From Phallusia mammillata (Eukaryota; Chordata; Ascidiacea; Phlebobranchia; Ascidiidae), in assembly GCA_003260075.1 (NCBI GenBank), contig QLIY01000367.1:79059-143058 (forward strand): a stretch of 64,000 nt of DNA. Reading direction: 5' to 3'. The stretch's first letter is position 1, and each line of letters opens with the position of its first letter. The notes under the pieces are model-generated. The model saw only the letters and a list, made by a program, of their open reading frames with translations, had not been told where the DNA came from and made no database searches. This document shows positions 31,101 to 39,470 of the stretch, piece after piece. The position numbers and the translations under genes were made by a program.

Positions 31101-31845
31101 TTGTAAAGAACATTTACCGGAACTACAGACGCTCTCCAACAAAGAGGTAGAATATGAATTTGAACTTAAGATTTTCCTAATCCGGTTAGACTTTGTGTTG
31201 GTGAATTGTTTAATGTAGGTTGCACGTTGTTGTATTTTAAGGGGGGGGGGTTGTAGACACCTTACGGCACTCCAGTTTGTTGGGAGTAACAGGCTCATCA
31301 CGTCGGATTTTTACTGTTAAAACCTTTAACCCGTGTAGTTTAAATATGGGGGGGGGGCTGACAACAGCAATTGTGATAATGTTTGAAATAAATTAATTAT
31401 TTTGACAGCAAAGATTTTTATCAAATTAATTTTGAAATTTACTAAAAACGAAATTGCCAGTTATGTAGAATTAAATGTCTTTTTTTTCTTCTGCATCACT
31501 GGCAATTTTGTTATTATTGCTACTTTTTTGGTCCGTGTCTTGTGTACCTAAAAATTCATGTCATCAGTACCAGAGTAACAAAGAACACGTAAGTGATGTC
31601 AATGAAACCAAAAGTCCCTAGCGGAACCGAAGGTACCGAACAGACTTGAAGTGGTGCTCAATATATTTTGGAACTCGGTCTTATCTGCGTTTAAGTTCCT
31701 CAAAGCCATACAAGGAAGTCGTTTTAACCTCTTGTAACCCTGCTTTTGACATCCGCAGGCGTCACTGAAGAGGTTACTCGGGGTCATTGAACTTTTAAGC
31801 AAGCAGCAGGCGAGTTACCAGCAACGATTGCGCCAGGAGAGGTGA
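15320..31845 (+). CDS. Rasa1: p120 Ras GTPase-activating protein RASA1 (22 exons)
   Basis: Exons: 15320-15376, 15961-16112, 16669-16821, 17172-17271, 17607-17719, 18122-18222, 18693-18794, 19416-19566, 19972-20183, 21571-21742, 21994-22078, 23349-23426, 24829-24986, 25296-25427, 25956-26088, 26480-26587, 27401-27595, 29066-29274, 29812-29935, 30412-30537, 31027-31146, 31759-31845. Together they give 2,868 nt, 955 residues plus stop, with consistent phase throughout. Domain order is SH2-SH3-SH2-PH-C2-RasGAP, unique to RASA1. Known role: it is recruited to phosphotyrosines on activated receptors, docking proteins and p190RhoGAP, and accelerates GTP hydrolysis by Ras at the membrane. It is slightly shorter than human RASA1 (1,047 residues), almost all of the difference being the N-terminus. 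No frame breaks were seen. Introns hold hAT and other small repeats. Confidence 0.97.
16669..17271 (+). CDS. Rasa1: RASA1 first SH2 domain (exons 3-4)
   Basis: Residues about 71-157. It opens WYHGRLDR and carries YLVRESE, in which Arg97 is the phosphotyrosine-binding FLVR arginine, then YVLSFFSE and GGRQFDSLENLVSYY at the end. All core elements of an SH2 fold are present, so phosphotyrosine binding is expected. The junction with exon 2 creates a Cys (tg|c) immediately before the Trp. Confidence 0.95.
17607..18794 (+). CDS. Rasa1: RASA1 SH3 domain and start of second SH2 (exons 5-7)
   Basis: A proline-rich linker (VDPVPPPEPVDDRRR) leads into the SH3 domain at about residues 173-234. It contains VQAILPYQKIPDADNDELS, then FEKDDIFIVHNEMEGEWMW and LVREVG. 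The linker matches vertebrate RASA1 closely. The canonical ALYDY tyrosine pattern is replaced by AILPY, as in other RASA1 proteins, in keeping with its atypical SH3. Exon 7 ends inside the second SH2 (WFHANISKDQAYSLLSA). Confidence 0.94.
18382..18597. mobile_element. hAT-type MITE with target duplication
   Basis: Perfect terminal inverted repeats CAGTGGTTCTCAAAC / GTTTGAGAACCACTG, flanked by the 8-bp duplication GTATACAG (18374-18381 and 18598-18605). Located in a RASA1 intron. The intact ends suggest a fairly recent insertion. Confidence 0.9.
19416..20183 (+). CDS. Rasa1: RASA1 second SH2 domain and PH lead-in (exons 8-9)
   Basis: The second SH2 covers about residues 243-335. FLIRESDSTPGDY includes Arg269, the FLVR arginine; IQRFKI, GGRSYESIDDIVEHY and EQIIEG follow. 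Both SH2 arginines are intact, so bivalent binding to doubly phosphorylated partners is plausible. Exon 9 ends with GVLKKGLLSIK, the first strand of the PH domain. Confidence 0.95.
20447..20656. mobile_element. hAT-type MITE with target duplication
   Basis: Termini CAGTGGTTCCCAACC / GGTTGGGAACCACTG with the 8-bp duplication GTTTAGGC (20439-20446 and 20657-20664). Located in the RASA1 intron between exons 9 and 10. The internal 8-G run at about 20590 is short and probably natural. Confidence 0.9.
21244..21412. repeat. Interspersed repeat family R1, second copy
   Basis: Same orientation as the copy at 4285. Shared blocks include ccaaacattcccatatgaca, aggcacag and agggctgaccccagtag. It lies in the RASA1 intron between exons 9 and 10. 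Inverse partial copies are at 20289-20368 and 25690-25775. Confidence 0.6.
21571..23426 (+). CDS. Rasa1: RASA1 PH domain (exons 10-12)
   Basis: Residues about 371-478. Visible elements are KKWKLLFFAFHG, HLYYFEHAKKTKPKGLIDLS, the variable loop, and the C-terminal helix EWMRLLRAHC with its invariant Trp. The domain is spread over three exons (21571-21742, 21994-22078, 23349-23426). The last intron (1.27 kb) contains a hAT-type element at 22418-22596. Confidence 0.94.
22418..22596. mobile_element. hAT-type MITE with target duplication
   Basis: Termini CAGTGTTTCTTAACC / GGTTAAGAACCCCTG with the 8-bp duplication TTGTAAAG (22410-22417 and 22597-22604). Located in the intron between RASA1 exons 11 and 12. 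Confidence 0.88.
23859..23956. repeat. 9-bp minisatellite (AAGCGATCC)n
   Basis: About ten units of a 9-mer based on aagcgatcc with occasional gtgatcc or tcgatcc variants. Inverse units (cgcttggatcacttggatcg) lie at 23763-23786, so the locus can form a hairpin. A second block of gtgatccaa units is at 24150-24196. Repetitive Ile-Ala-Trp or Ser-Asp-Pro ORFs here are only the 9-mer read in frame. G runs at 23957 and 24197 break the array, so its true length is unknown. Confidence 0.85.
23957..23966. other. 10-G spacer at minisatellite
   Basis: Copies 23668-23956 and 23967-24196 (catttttacctgtt.attagt ...) with several substitutions. Confidence 0.8.
24197..24207. other. 10-G spacer (plus one natural G) at minisatellite
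   Basis: Joins two pieces of the gtgatccaa array (24150-24196 and 24211-24227). Confidence 0.75.
24421..24430. other. 10-G spacer between overlapping copies
   Basis: Copies 24245-24420 and 24431-24605 (ccggagtttggtgtttt ... gtttaaatgaatctcttg). Confidence 0.85.
24829..26088 (+). CDS. Rasa1: RASA1 C2 domain (exons 13-15)
   Basis: Residues about 493-620. It begins VRSLQVTIESANKL and continues CRPYCTLSLNAVHVGRTKV, then KPVWSEEFLF followed by DIPPDVDSFTVGI, the standard order of C2 strands. GSVRVRARY closes the domain. C2 acidic loop residues are few, so phospholipid or adaptor binding rather than strong calcium binding is likely (inference). The exon 13-14 intron holds an interspersed repeat at 25060-25262. 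Confidence 0.92.
25060..25262. repeat. Interspersed repeat family R2
   Basis: Contains ctgttactcccaacaaactg, found inverted at 30919-30943 and again at 31268. It also has an end tcaccagctgcactcatgag ... gtctgcagc that is inverted at about 30563-30618 and 30675-30735. It lies in RASA1 introns. The ORF it opens on the minus strand (24911-25219) is not a host gene. Confidence 0.6.
26480..31146 (+). CDS. Rasa1: RASA1 RasGAP catalytic domain (exons 16-21)
   Basis: Residues about 634-927. The arginine finger lies in GTLFRATTLASTLMEQY (Arg694, equivalent to human Arg789). The second signature FLRLICPAI spans residues 808-816 in exon 19 and is followed by INPKMFN and SPTAARSLLLVAKSIQNLAN. Both catalytic signatures are intact, so GAP activity is expected. 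In the intron after exon 20 a 10-G spacer is followed by a partial repeat of that exon (30630-30667). It lacks an acceptor and is not an extra exon. Confidence 0.97.
27787..27819 (-). ncRNA. Hammerhead-like core motif in a repeat
   Basis: Minus strand: CTGATGA (27819-27813), a hairpin-capable stretch agacgacctgtataggacgt, then GAAAC (27791-27787). The same repeat (ctattgctgccaggcat...) is at 11340-11450, with CTGATGA 11438-11432 and GAAAC 11410-11406. Confidence 0.35.
27958..28519. mobile_element. hAT-type non-autonomous element, 562 bp, with target duplication
   Basis: Termini CAGTGGTTCTTAAC / GTTAAGAACCACTG with the 8-bp duplication ACTTAGAC (27950-27957 and 28520-28527). It is longer than the other copies. 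The minus-strand ORF inside (28168-28503) reads MGNFPLVGNLRFSEGN..., and inner segments such as FVTSQTRLK resemble decayed transposase-like sequence only weakly. Probably a deletion derivative of an autonomous hAT. Confidence 0.85.
30563..30992. repeat. Interspersed repeat family R2, second copy (with duplicated parts)
   Basis: Inverse orientation relative to 25060-25262. One end (gctgcagacagtg...gcagctgg) appears at 30568-30618 and again after the G run at 30675-30727. The other end (cactccagtttgttggg-type) is at 30903-30992. Duplication of its left part is the haplotype-overlap effect rather than a separate insertion. Confidence 0.5.
30619..30629. other. 10-G spacer (plus one natural G) after RASA1 exon 20
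   Basis: Copies 30507-30618 and 30630-30727. The right copy repeats the end of the exon and its donor site. Confidence 0.85.
31241..31357. other. 97-bp island between two 10-G spacers
   Basis: G runs at 31241-31250 and 31348-31357 enclose a segment matching 30903-30992, apparently a tiny allelic contig inserted in the RASA1 intron between exons 21 and 22. Confidence 0.75.
31759..31845 (+). CDS. Rasa1: RASA1 last exon and stop
   Basis: The terminal exon adds ASLKRLLGVIELLSKQQ and a Gln/Arg-rich end, stopping at TGA 31843-31845. The leucine-rich helix corresponds to the end of the vertebrate protein, so the C-terminus is full length. The acceptor is catccgcag at 31758. Confidence 0.93.
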   Translation, partial: ASLKRLLGVIELLSKQQASYQQRLRQER

Positions 31846-34204
31846 TCCACCGTGTGGTACTTTCCCTGTACCGTCACTCAAGTTCACCACACATCATGAG
31901 TAGACTCCGAACAGGGAGTAGCGAGTACTACTCCGCACCCGAGTACTCGGGGGTTCGATTATTCTGTTCTGTAATCGGTTGTAGTACATGAATTGTCACC
32001 TCAAAGCTGGTTTCCGAACGAGCTTTGTGCTTTAAAGTATGGCGCAATGTATAACCCAATGCCCATTTGATGTTTTTGAAATTTACTCAAACCGAGTCCA
32101 CAATGTTATGTAAAAGCCCAACCTCCATTTTATCCAAGTTATTTAAACAGTTTTGAACGGTTAATTTAAAAAAAATGACATGGTTATTTGCACGCAGATC
32201 GTTTGGAAACCCGCTTTAGGCGCGCATGTTTGTTTAAAAACAATCGCTTTTCTATTTTTCTTTGTTAAAGCTGTAGGTAATATGTTGGTCTGGTTCCATG
32301 TCTTGCAGTTTGCGTTTACTCTTGCCATTTCCGGGTTTAAAGTATTATCCAGTAGAGATTTCAAGTTACACATTTTGCTCCTACACACGCTGAGCTGCTC
32401 TGCTACGCTAGTTGTGAGCAAACCAAAGTTGTAAGTGAGGCCGGGCGTTTGTGTTTTAACAAACCGGGCTTGTATCAGGCCCAACTCCAGATCACTTTGT
32501 ATCACTTTAGTCGCATTTTCACCTTTCACTTTTGGGCCTGACTCGGACTTGTTTTTGTGAAAATTTTTGGGCCAATTTCATGCCCGCTTACAACTCTAAA
32601 GCAAACAACCGAATAATTCTGCAATGCTGCAGCTGCATTGACCTTTAAATCGGTGGTTTCCCTACCTGTGGTTTCCCGACCCCCGATCCAAAAGGCCTGT
32701 TAATTAAATGTTTAAAGTTTCTAAAGGAAAGTTCATGCAAACTGTGCGAAAGGGTTAGTGGCCCTAAAATGTATATAAAATGCCATTGCTACCAAAAGGT
32801 TTGGGGACGACTGCTTCAAATTTGAAGCCTGATTACAACATTTGATTTGAATTGAAAGTTAAAAAAATAACTTTGGAAATTTGAAATCAAGCACGCAGTA
32901 TAATCATGTTTACATCCAGTAATCAAAAGTGATCATTGTCAAATCGTGTAAGTCATTAGTTTCAAAACGCCATTTTGTCCGCCAAATTCTTCAACCGTGT
33001 TTTATTTACTGGTATTTCAAGCCACGAGAGGTCGCTGTACCGTCATATTCACAGAAATAACTCCCAATCAATGAACGTTGTTTTGCTTTCCAACATCCAC
33101 GTTGTGGTCAAGTACTTTCTCATTTCGCCTCTGTATTTAGTTCTGTAATTTATTCCTGGTGTTTTATCGTCCATCCCCCCTCGTGTCACGTGACCAATAC
33201 GTCATTGTCAAGGACCGAATCGCTGATTGGGGGTATCCCCATCCGTACTACCAATTATTTGCATTCGCTGCTTTTTTGCCAACTGGAAAAATCATTGTGA
33301 AAAAACTGGCATCAGATTAAATCATTCGTTTTGCTGAATAACGCGCTTTTTATGTCACATTGTTGCGCCGAACACTCATTGGTTTTAGATTAAAGCGGAA
33401 CGAACTGAAAACACTCTCTGAAAACCAAACTGATCTGCCCTATACTATTTTCCACAGAAATCTGTTTGCTTTGAGCGCTAACTTGCTTTCAATGTGCTTT
33501 ACTTTCAAATTATGTCTACTGGTAAAAGGGAATTCTAGTTCTATATGGAATTTAAAGTAAAAAGCCCAAATTTTTATTTCTTCGTCTGCTGCCAAAAAAA
33601 ACAACACATTTCTTTTGTCTTTATGGGGCAAAAAATCCTAAGGTGTTTTCTGAAAAATTCTTTCGCAGATTTCCCGCGCTGTGAAATCCGAATTATCATC
33701 GACACGCTTCAATGCTTTTCACGCTAGTGACGCCCGAATCACGTGACCCGCCTTTTCGCGCTCGAGCTGTACAATTATTTTTCCACAAGGTGGAGCAGTT
33801 TCTTCACCCTGTCGCGCCGCCCCCCTTTGTTGCACGTACTCGCCCCCCCTAAATATTTCCGCAGCATAAAAATTCAAACACAGACTGTGTCGCATTTTAT
33901 CGTGTCTCTTTTTTTCTACCTATTATTATTATTGTTGTGTTGTTGTTTTTCGTCTGCCGCCGCAATTTTTCTGTATCTATCAGCCCGCTAGACGGCGCCC
34001 ATGCGCTAATGACGTACTGTATCACTTGTGACGTTGTGTTCAATATTGATTGCAGGTATTTCAAACTGACCAACACCATATCATTACCGGTCTCATTTTG
34101 GTTATTAGAACATTAAAACGCTTTTTTTTTCAATTAAAGGGTTTACCATCAAGTTAGTTATAACTTGAACCCAAATGATAGAGCTGGTGAGATTTTGTTT
34201 CCAA

Positions 34205-34215
34205 GGGGGGGGGGG
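34205..34215. other. 10-G spacer (plus one) between overlapping copies
   Basis: Copies 34084-34204 and 34216-34335 (ttaccggtc.cattttggtt ... gattttgtttcca). Confidence 0.8.
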
Positions 34216-35083
34216 TTACCGGTCCCATTTTGGTTATTAGAACATTAAAACGCTTTTTTTCAATTAAAGGGTCAACCATCAAGTCGGTTATAACTTGAAC
34301 CCAAATGATAGAGCTGGTGAGATTTTGTTTCCAACAGCCAAGTGATGTGCAAAAACGGGGAACTGTTTTAACTGGTGTTGTTTAGCAGTGTTTGAAAAAA
34401 AAAATTCTGCAAGATTGGTTGAACTTGAATTTGAACCCAAACAACAAGCGTTTCAACCAATTCATTATTTCCATTCCTGTTTGTATTCAGTTTCTGCATC
34501 ATTGTTCTCATACACAACTTTTCTTTTATCAATTCCAGCCATTTCTACCTGCAACTTCCGAACTTTCTCGTTATTGCAAAATATCGCTATTACGTCACTG
34601 ATGGCACTTTATGATGTCATAATGCCGATATCTCACTCTGCAGTAGTCTCCGAATACAAGATTACGTCATTGGTCTTTCTTGTGTATTGTTTTTAAAACA
34701 AGTCAAGTTTTTAGATTGAAAAAAACATTTTTAGGCAGCAGGTTACTTAAGGTTTTGCTTAGTAATTTCTGACGATTTTTTTTCTGTGTAGGTATGTGTT
34801 TCTTAACCTTTGTATTGTTGTTACCACCGAGAACAAAGAAATGAATTGTTTGTACATACTTATGAAAATAACTGAAATTACCAACCATAACGTCGCGAAA
34901 CTAAAGATGGTGTAATTATTTCCTTTTTACCCCATTTAAATAACCTCTTTGTAAGGCAATTAACAACAACGTAAGTTCTGGATAGTGATAGTCAACAGGA
35001 GTAAACATTTAACTTCGAAAACATTCAAATGTTGTTGTTACATCGCCATCGTACATATTATTATGTTTCTATGTTTCCCGCCA

Positions 35084-35093
35084 GGGGGGGGGG
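35084..35093. other. 10-G spacer between overlapping copies
   Basis: Copies 34827-35033 and 35094-35302. About 50 bases at the end of the left copy are not repeated. Confidence 0.8.
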
Positions 35094-35355
35094 CACCGAG
35101 AACAAAGAAATGAATTGTTTGTACATACTTATAAAAATAACTGAAATTACCAACCATAACGTCGCGAAACTAAAGATGGTGTAATTATTTCCTTTTTACC
35201 CCATTTAAATAACCTCTTTGTAAGGCAATTAACAACAACGTAAGTTCTGGATAGTGTTAGTCAACAGGAGTAAACATTTAACTTCGAAAACATTCAAATG
35301 TTGTGTTTAGTTTTTTTTGGTTTTGCATTGTCAAAAAGCACTCTGTGCTCTATAG

Positions 35356-35372
35356 CAGGGGTCGGCAACCTT

Positions 35373-35453
<81 letters not shown>

Positions 35454-35465
35454 GCCGACCACTGC
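35356..35465. mobile_element. hAT-type element whose interior is replaced by a 77-G run
   Basis: Left end CAGGGGTCGGCAACC and right end GGTTGCCGACCACTG, flanked by the 8-bp duplication CTCTATAG (35348-35355 and 35466-35473). Only the termini are present. Everything between them is G (35375-35451), so the interior was not assembled. The element itself is real, since both target duplications survive. Confidence 0.85.
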
Positions 35466-37342
35466 TCTATAGTACCAGCTTATAGCTGGATTAATAATAA
35501 TCAGGCGAATTAGACAGGTCAATAATGATAAGGGAGGTACCCCAGCGTTTTAGTGGTGTCCAAGTGTTTAAATATACGTACCAAGTCGGATTTTTTTTCA
35601 GTTGACGTTTCTTCGCCTTCTACTTAATGCAAAACAGTACAACAGGTTTTTTAACTTTTAGGTCTGCAGCGCATATGCTATCTTTGTATCTCCCCCAACG
35701 AGCAACAGGCCCCACTGTATAGGTCACCAAAGCATACGATTCAACTGAAAGGCTCAATTCGGCCCTACATAGCAGCAAAATGTGTGGCACAAACTGATTT
35801 TCATCCATATATGTATGAAGTGTTGTAATGGTCGTTGCAACAGTCTCAAATACATTTTTTTAATAAAAATAACCGGACATTGCAAATTTTACTTTTTATT
35901 TCTCCCCTGTTTAAAAAATATATGTTTTAAAACCTGCAAGTCACGTGATCGATGACGGTTGTTTTGTTTTGGTCCAATTTTTTTTTATGTAAGCTTGCCA
36001 GAGGTAACTTGTTAAACTGTTTGCTGACTGAAGACGTTGTGGTTCATATCTATAAAGACACAACAACAAGGTAACTGTTATGTCCAGTAATAGTTTGAAA
36101 CAATAAATAGTAAATTGGCGATGAAGTGTAATGATTTGCAGTTAAAAGTTTGCAAGTTGTGTTTGAAATATTTGAACACTAAGTGCTTAATGTTTATTTG
36201 TGGATGCTCTGTATTAAGTTAGTACAAACATAGTTGCTGCAACCAATTTTACCTCACCGAAAAACAAAATTACATGTTTAGTTCAGAATCTTGTAATGTA
36301 GAAAACCGCTGAAGCAAGCAGCGTTTTCTGCCCCAAGCATGTTTGTAAATTTGTTCTTGCGCTTGTCGCGTTTTGCGCACTTTACCGATTTTAAGTTGCT
36401 CCATCTAGTATTGTTGCACTTTATTTTAGAGGGAACGTTTAATTCTGATGTTATAAAATTGGATGACAATAGTTCGTTTCTTTCTCAAACAATGGCTCTT
36501 TGTTGAAAGGAATAAAAGCTTCAGTTTTAAAGGTATTGTGTAACTTAAACTGCTGTTGTTTGCGTCATATTTGTATGTGTATGTTTATTAATATTATTTG
36601 TGTTAAAAACCAGGAATGAAAAAAGAGCAAGCATGGTCTTAAAGGATGCTGGCGGAAATGAAAAGCAAAGTAGGTTGTGCATGGTTTTTACAAAGTAGTC
36701 CAATTTAGTTAGCTAGTTTCCAGATTTTCGCCAATTAGTAAAACCTCGTTGATGGGATTGTAGGTCACATGCTAAGTAAATTTCGTTTAAAAATGTTTAG
36801 TTTCAGCCTAATTTTACTGTATAACGTAAAAGATTGCCGAAAAGTGGCAAAACATTAAAATCGGCTGCAGACTAAACAGCAGCTAGAAAAGCATTGAGCT
36901 CGGGCCATTGTTGTCAAAGCAGTTTGGCAAACAAAATTTTACTGCAAGTGCGTTATTTTTTAAGTTGTCGGATAATGGCGTTAGGCAACTGATGATAGTT
37001 TCGAAAAATAGCAATGTAGTTTAGGCGGATTTTGGCGCTTTTAACATACAAAATACTTAACGAAACGGAAAACGCCGGGCAACTTAAGAAATGGTGTCTG
37101 CGGGTATGAACATTTAATCACAGGTTCAGAGTTGCGCTTTGCCTACAACTTATCTGCTTTTAGGGAGAACAGTTGGTTTGTTTATTAAGCAATTATCAGT
37201 GATAATATTTGACGTTATATCGGTCTTCGTTTTTGTTTTAGTCTGCTAATTAGCGACATATGCTATAAAACAAAAACCTGCCTCGTTGAATCATAAACAA
37301 TACTGCCAAGGTAGTGGTGTATAAAGAATACATCGTTCAGAC

Positions 37343-37371
37343 GTTTCGACAATCTCAGTTGTCATCATCAG
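37343..37371 (-). ncRNA. Hammerhead-like core motif in a repeat
   Basis: On the minus strand CTGATGA (37371-37365) is followed by a 5-bp hairpin GACAA/TTGTC with a 6-nt loop, then GAAAC (37347-37343). This is the order of the hammerhead catalytic core around stem II. Stems I and III were not identified, so it may be a remnant or chance similarity shared by the repeat family. Confidence 0.35.
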
Positions 37372-38270
37372 TGCATGTTTTCAATCAAGCTGTAGAACAC
37401 GGTATATAAAGCACTAAGGGAAAAAATGGGCCTCGTTTAAATGCAACATCCTCGTTCACATCTTAAAATTATATGTTTTTCACTCTGACCATCAGCTAGC
37501 GCAAGAGAGCTATGTTTGGTTAAACGACTTGCTTATCGCGAATTTACTGAGATAATTCTCAACTCAGTATTTATAGTTTCGAGAAACTGTTTGATTTCCC
37601 TTAACTTACTTGTATATATCAATTGTATGTAAGAAGCCAGGGTAATTTGCATTGTGGAAGGCGCCCAACTGGGAAAGATTTGTTCCCTAACAGTTGTCTA
37701 AAAGTTTAGAGGTGTTGTACGCGCACTTGCAATTTAATGTGAATACTCTGTTCGGCAAGTAGTTCATTGCTCCTAAAAACTCTTGTTCCAGTTTTTTTTT
37801 ACCTGGGTTACGATACCTGGGATATAACCATGTCCCTTAATATGCAAAAATGCTGTTTATTTGCTTTAGAATTTAATGTAAGTTTTTACAAGTTTATATT
37901 TCTGTCGAGCATTGTAAACAAGGGCCACAATGAAATTTAATGAAAGTTCGAGCGCATAAACAGCCCAGATCTCTCCAAACTATGAGGTGGTAGTGCTCAC
38001 ATACTTATGGTTTTGGCAACAGTTACTTATACGTTTAAAACCTGCCCTCGCGAATTTTTCGTGGTAAGGAAGCGGTATATAGGCGGTGTACCGCCTGCGC
38101 TTTTCTTGGCTATTATGTAGTCTTGAAAATGAATAAGTTATCTTGAATTTAGTTTTGGCTACAGTATTTATTTTCGATACTGCACATAACCTATACTGCA
38201 AATTGATCCACGATTTGTGGCTAGTCTAAGTGTCGTGACAACGAAGATGCGATTTCATTCTGGGACGTCT

Positions 38271-38276
38271 TTTATT
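38271..38276 (-). terminator. Candidate Meis polyadenylation signal AATAAA
   Basis: First AATAAA read on the minus strand after the Meis stop codon, about 850 nt downstream. No closer canonical signal was seen. Only the hexamer supports it. Confidence 0.35.
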
Positions 38277-38921
38277 TTTGTGTTACAAAGAATAGTACTG
38301 ATGTAAAAAGGGGAAAAGGGTTTTCATCACAAACATATCTTGTTACTCAACAAACACATAACTGTTCACGTAATAAGACGTACATAGTGACATCACATTG
38401 ACGTACACCTTCACGCAAAATGCAGGGTAATCTTGTTGCGGCAGCAGCGACGAAAACTTTACCAAAAAAACTTGGCGTAGGTTTCAGTAAAATTGTGCAG
38501 TAACTTTCATCTACGTTAAAAAACTGTGTTTTCCTAATTCGCGTAGCATGGACGTACAAAAACTCCGCGTGAAAAGGTAAACATATAAAAAGTTGCAAAT
38601 GAATTTCGTGAACCAAAGCGGCGTCCACAGACAATACACGTTTGCAACAAAACGCCGTAACACATAGCACTTCACGTCATGGCTGAGAAAAAAAAAACGA
38701 TAAACGGGAGCGGGTCTGTTGTCACTTTGTGACGCAACAATGACCAATTACTTTTACTGCGGTGGTCATCGTCGAAAACCTGGTTGCCTTGGCAACGACG
38801 CGCGATTCTTCGAAATCGAACAACGATTGCACATTCCCATTTCGAGTGAACATAGAAATCCTACTCGGCGACATCGCGATGCATAGCGCCGTTTAGTGGC
38901 CGACCTGTACCGTCGCTGTGA

Positions 38922-39118
38922 TGACGTCAGCGGGTGACTGTTACGTCACACACAATAAATAACACGTCTATGACGTCAGGGAATTGACACGGTGGGCGTC
39001 GTTTGTGACGCAAAAATGTGTGCGACTTTTTGGCAGAGGTAGGAAATAATAATAATGGAACCATGTGAGAAGACGCGCATCAACTGTGACGTCACAGTTA
39101 AACGTCTATGTGACGTCA
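38922..39118. promoter_or_regulatory. Cluster of four CRE palindromes (TGACGTCA) at Meis 3' end
   Basis: TGACGTCA at 38922-38929, 38971-38978, 39087-39094 and 39111-39118, all within 200 bp just past the Meis stop. The third is the centre of an 18-bp perfect palindrome AACTGTGACGTCACAGTT (39082-39099). These are binding sites for CREB/ATF bZIP factors in general. Function here, in the 3'UTR or an enhancer, is unknown. Confidence 0.5.
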
Positions 39119-39123
39119 CAATG

Positions 39124-39470
39124 CTAGCAGTGTCCGAGCATGTGTGACGGCATATCGGCCGGGTTCATGGGCGTTTGTCCGTGCAAATGATGACCGTGCT
39201 GCGGATGACCCATGCCCGCTGCCGCCACCGTGTGACTAGCGGCGGCAGCAGCAGCGGCCACGTGGTGGGGCATCATGATCGCAGCTGCTGCAGCGGCGTG
39301 GTGGTGGTGATGCGATCCTGACAAGATCATGGCTTGTGAGGGCGGATGACGTAGTTGATGATGCAATTGATGGGAGGGAGATATAGTGGAGGGCGTGTTG
39401 AATGTGTTCCCTGCCATGGACATGTTGTGCGCTGCCATCATGTCTGCCGCGCCTGGCATTCCCTGAAATC
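39124..39470 (-). CDS. Meis: Meis last exon: His/Ala-rich C-terminus and stop
   Basis: Beginning [20 protein letters not shown], this exon encodes 115 residues with an HHHHH run, Ala runs of six and seven, repeated Met-His-Pro patterns and the ending PSHMLGHC then TAG (39124-39126). Vertebrate MEIS1/2 long isoforms also end in Met/His/Pro-rich sequence (PHPHHP, MMMH), so the composition is homologous in kind. The alanine runs are a local addition. The codons in the runs are mixed (gcg/gca/gct/gcc, cac/cat), so they look like old coding repeats rather than fresh slippage. Confidence 0.92.

Larger units (their letters stand above)
31846..39123. other. Convergent intergenic region between RASA1 and Meis
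   Basis: Contains the 3'UTRs of both genes and no further recognised coding exon. It carries G runs with repeated flanks at 34205-34215 and 35084-35093, a hAT-type element interrupted by 77 G at 35356-35465, a hammerhead-like motif at 37343-37371 and a cluster of CRE palindromes at 38922-39118 next to the Meis stop. Short ORFs here lack similarity to anything I recognise. Confidence 0.6.

Noticed and set aside
35298..35522. Poly-Gly and poly-Pro ORFs around long G/C runs (also at 47944-48257, 51353-51613, 53765-54025, 62255-62549)
   Set aside because: They are open only because a homopolymer has no stop codon. Flanking residues show no conservation, and the runs look like gap filler.
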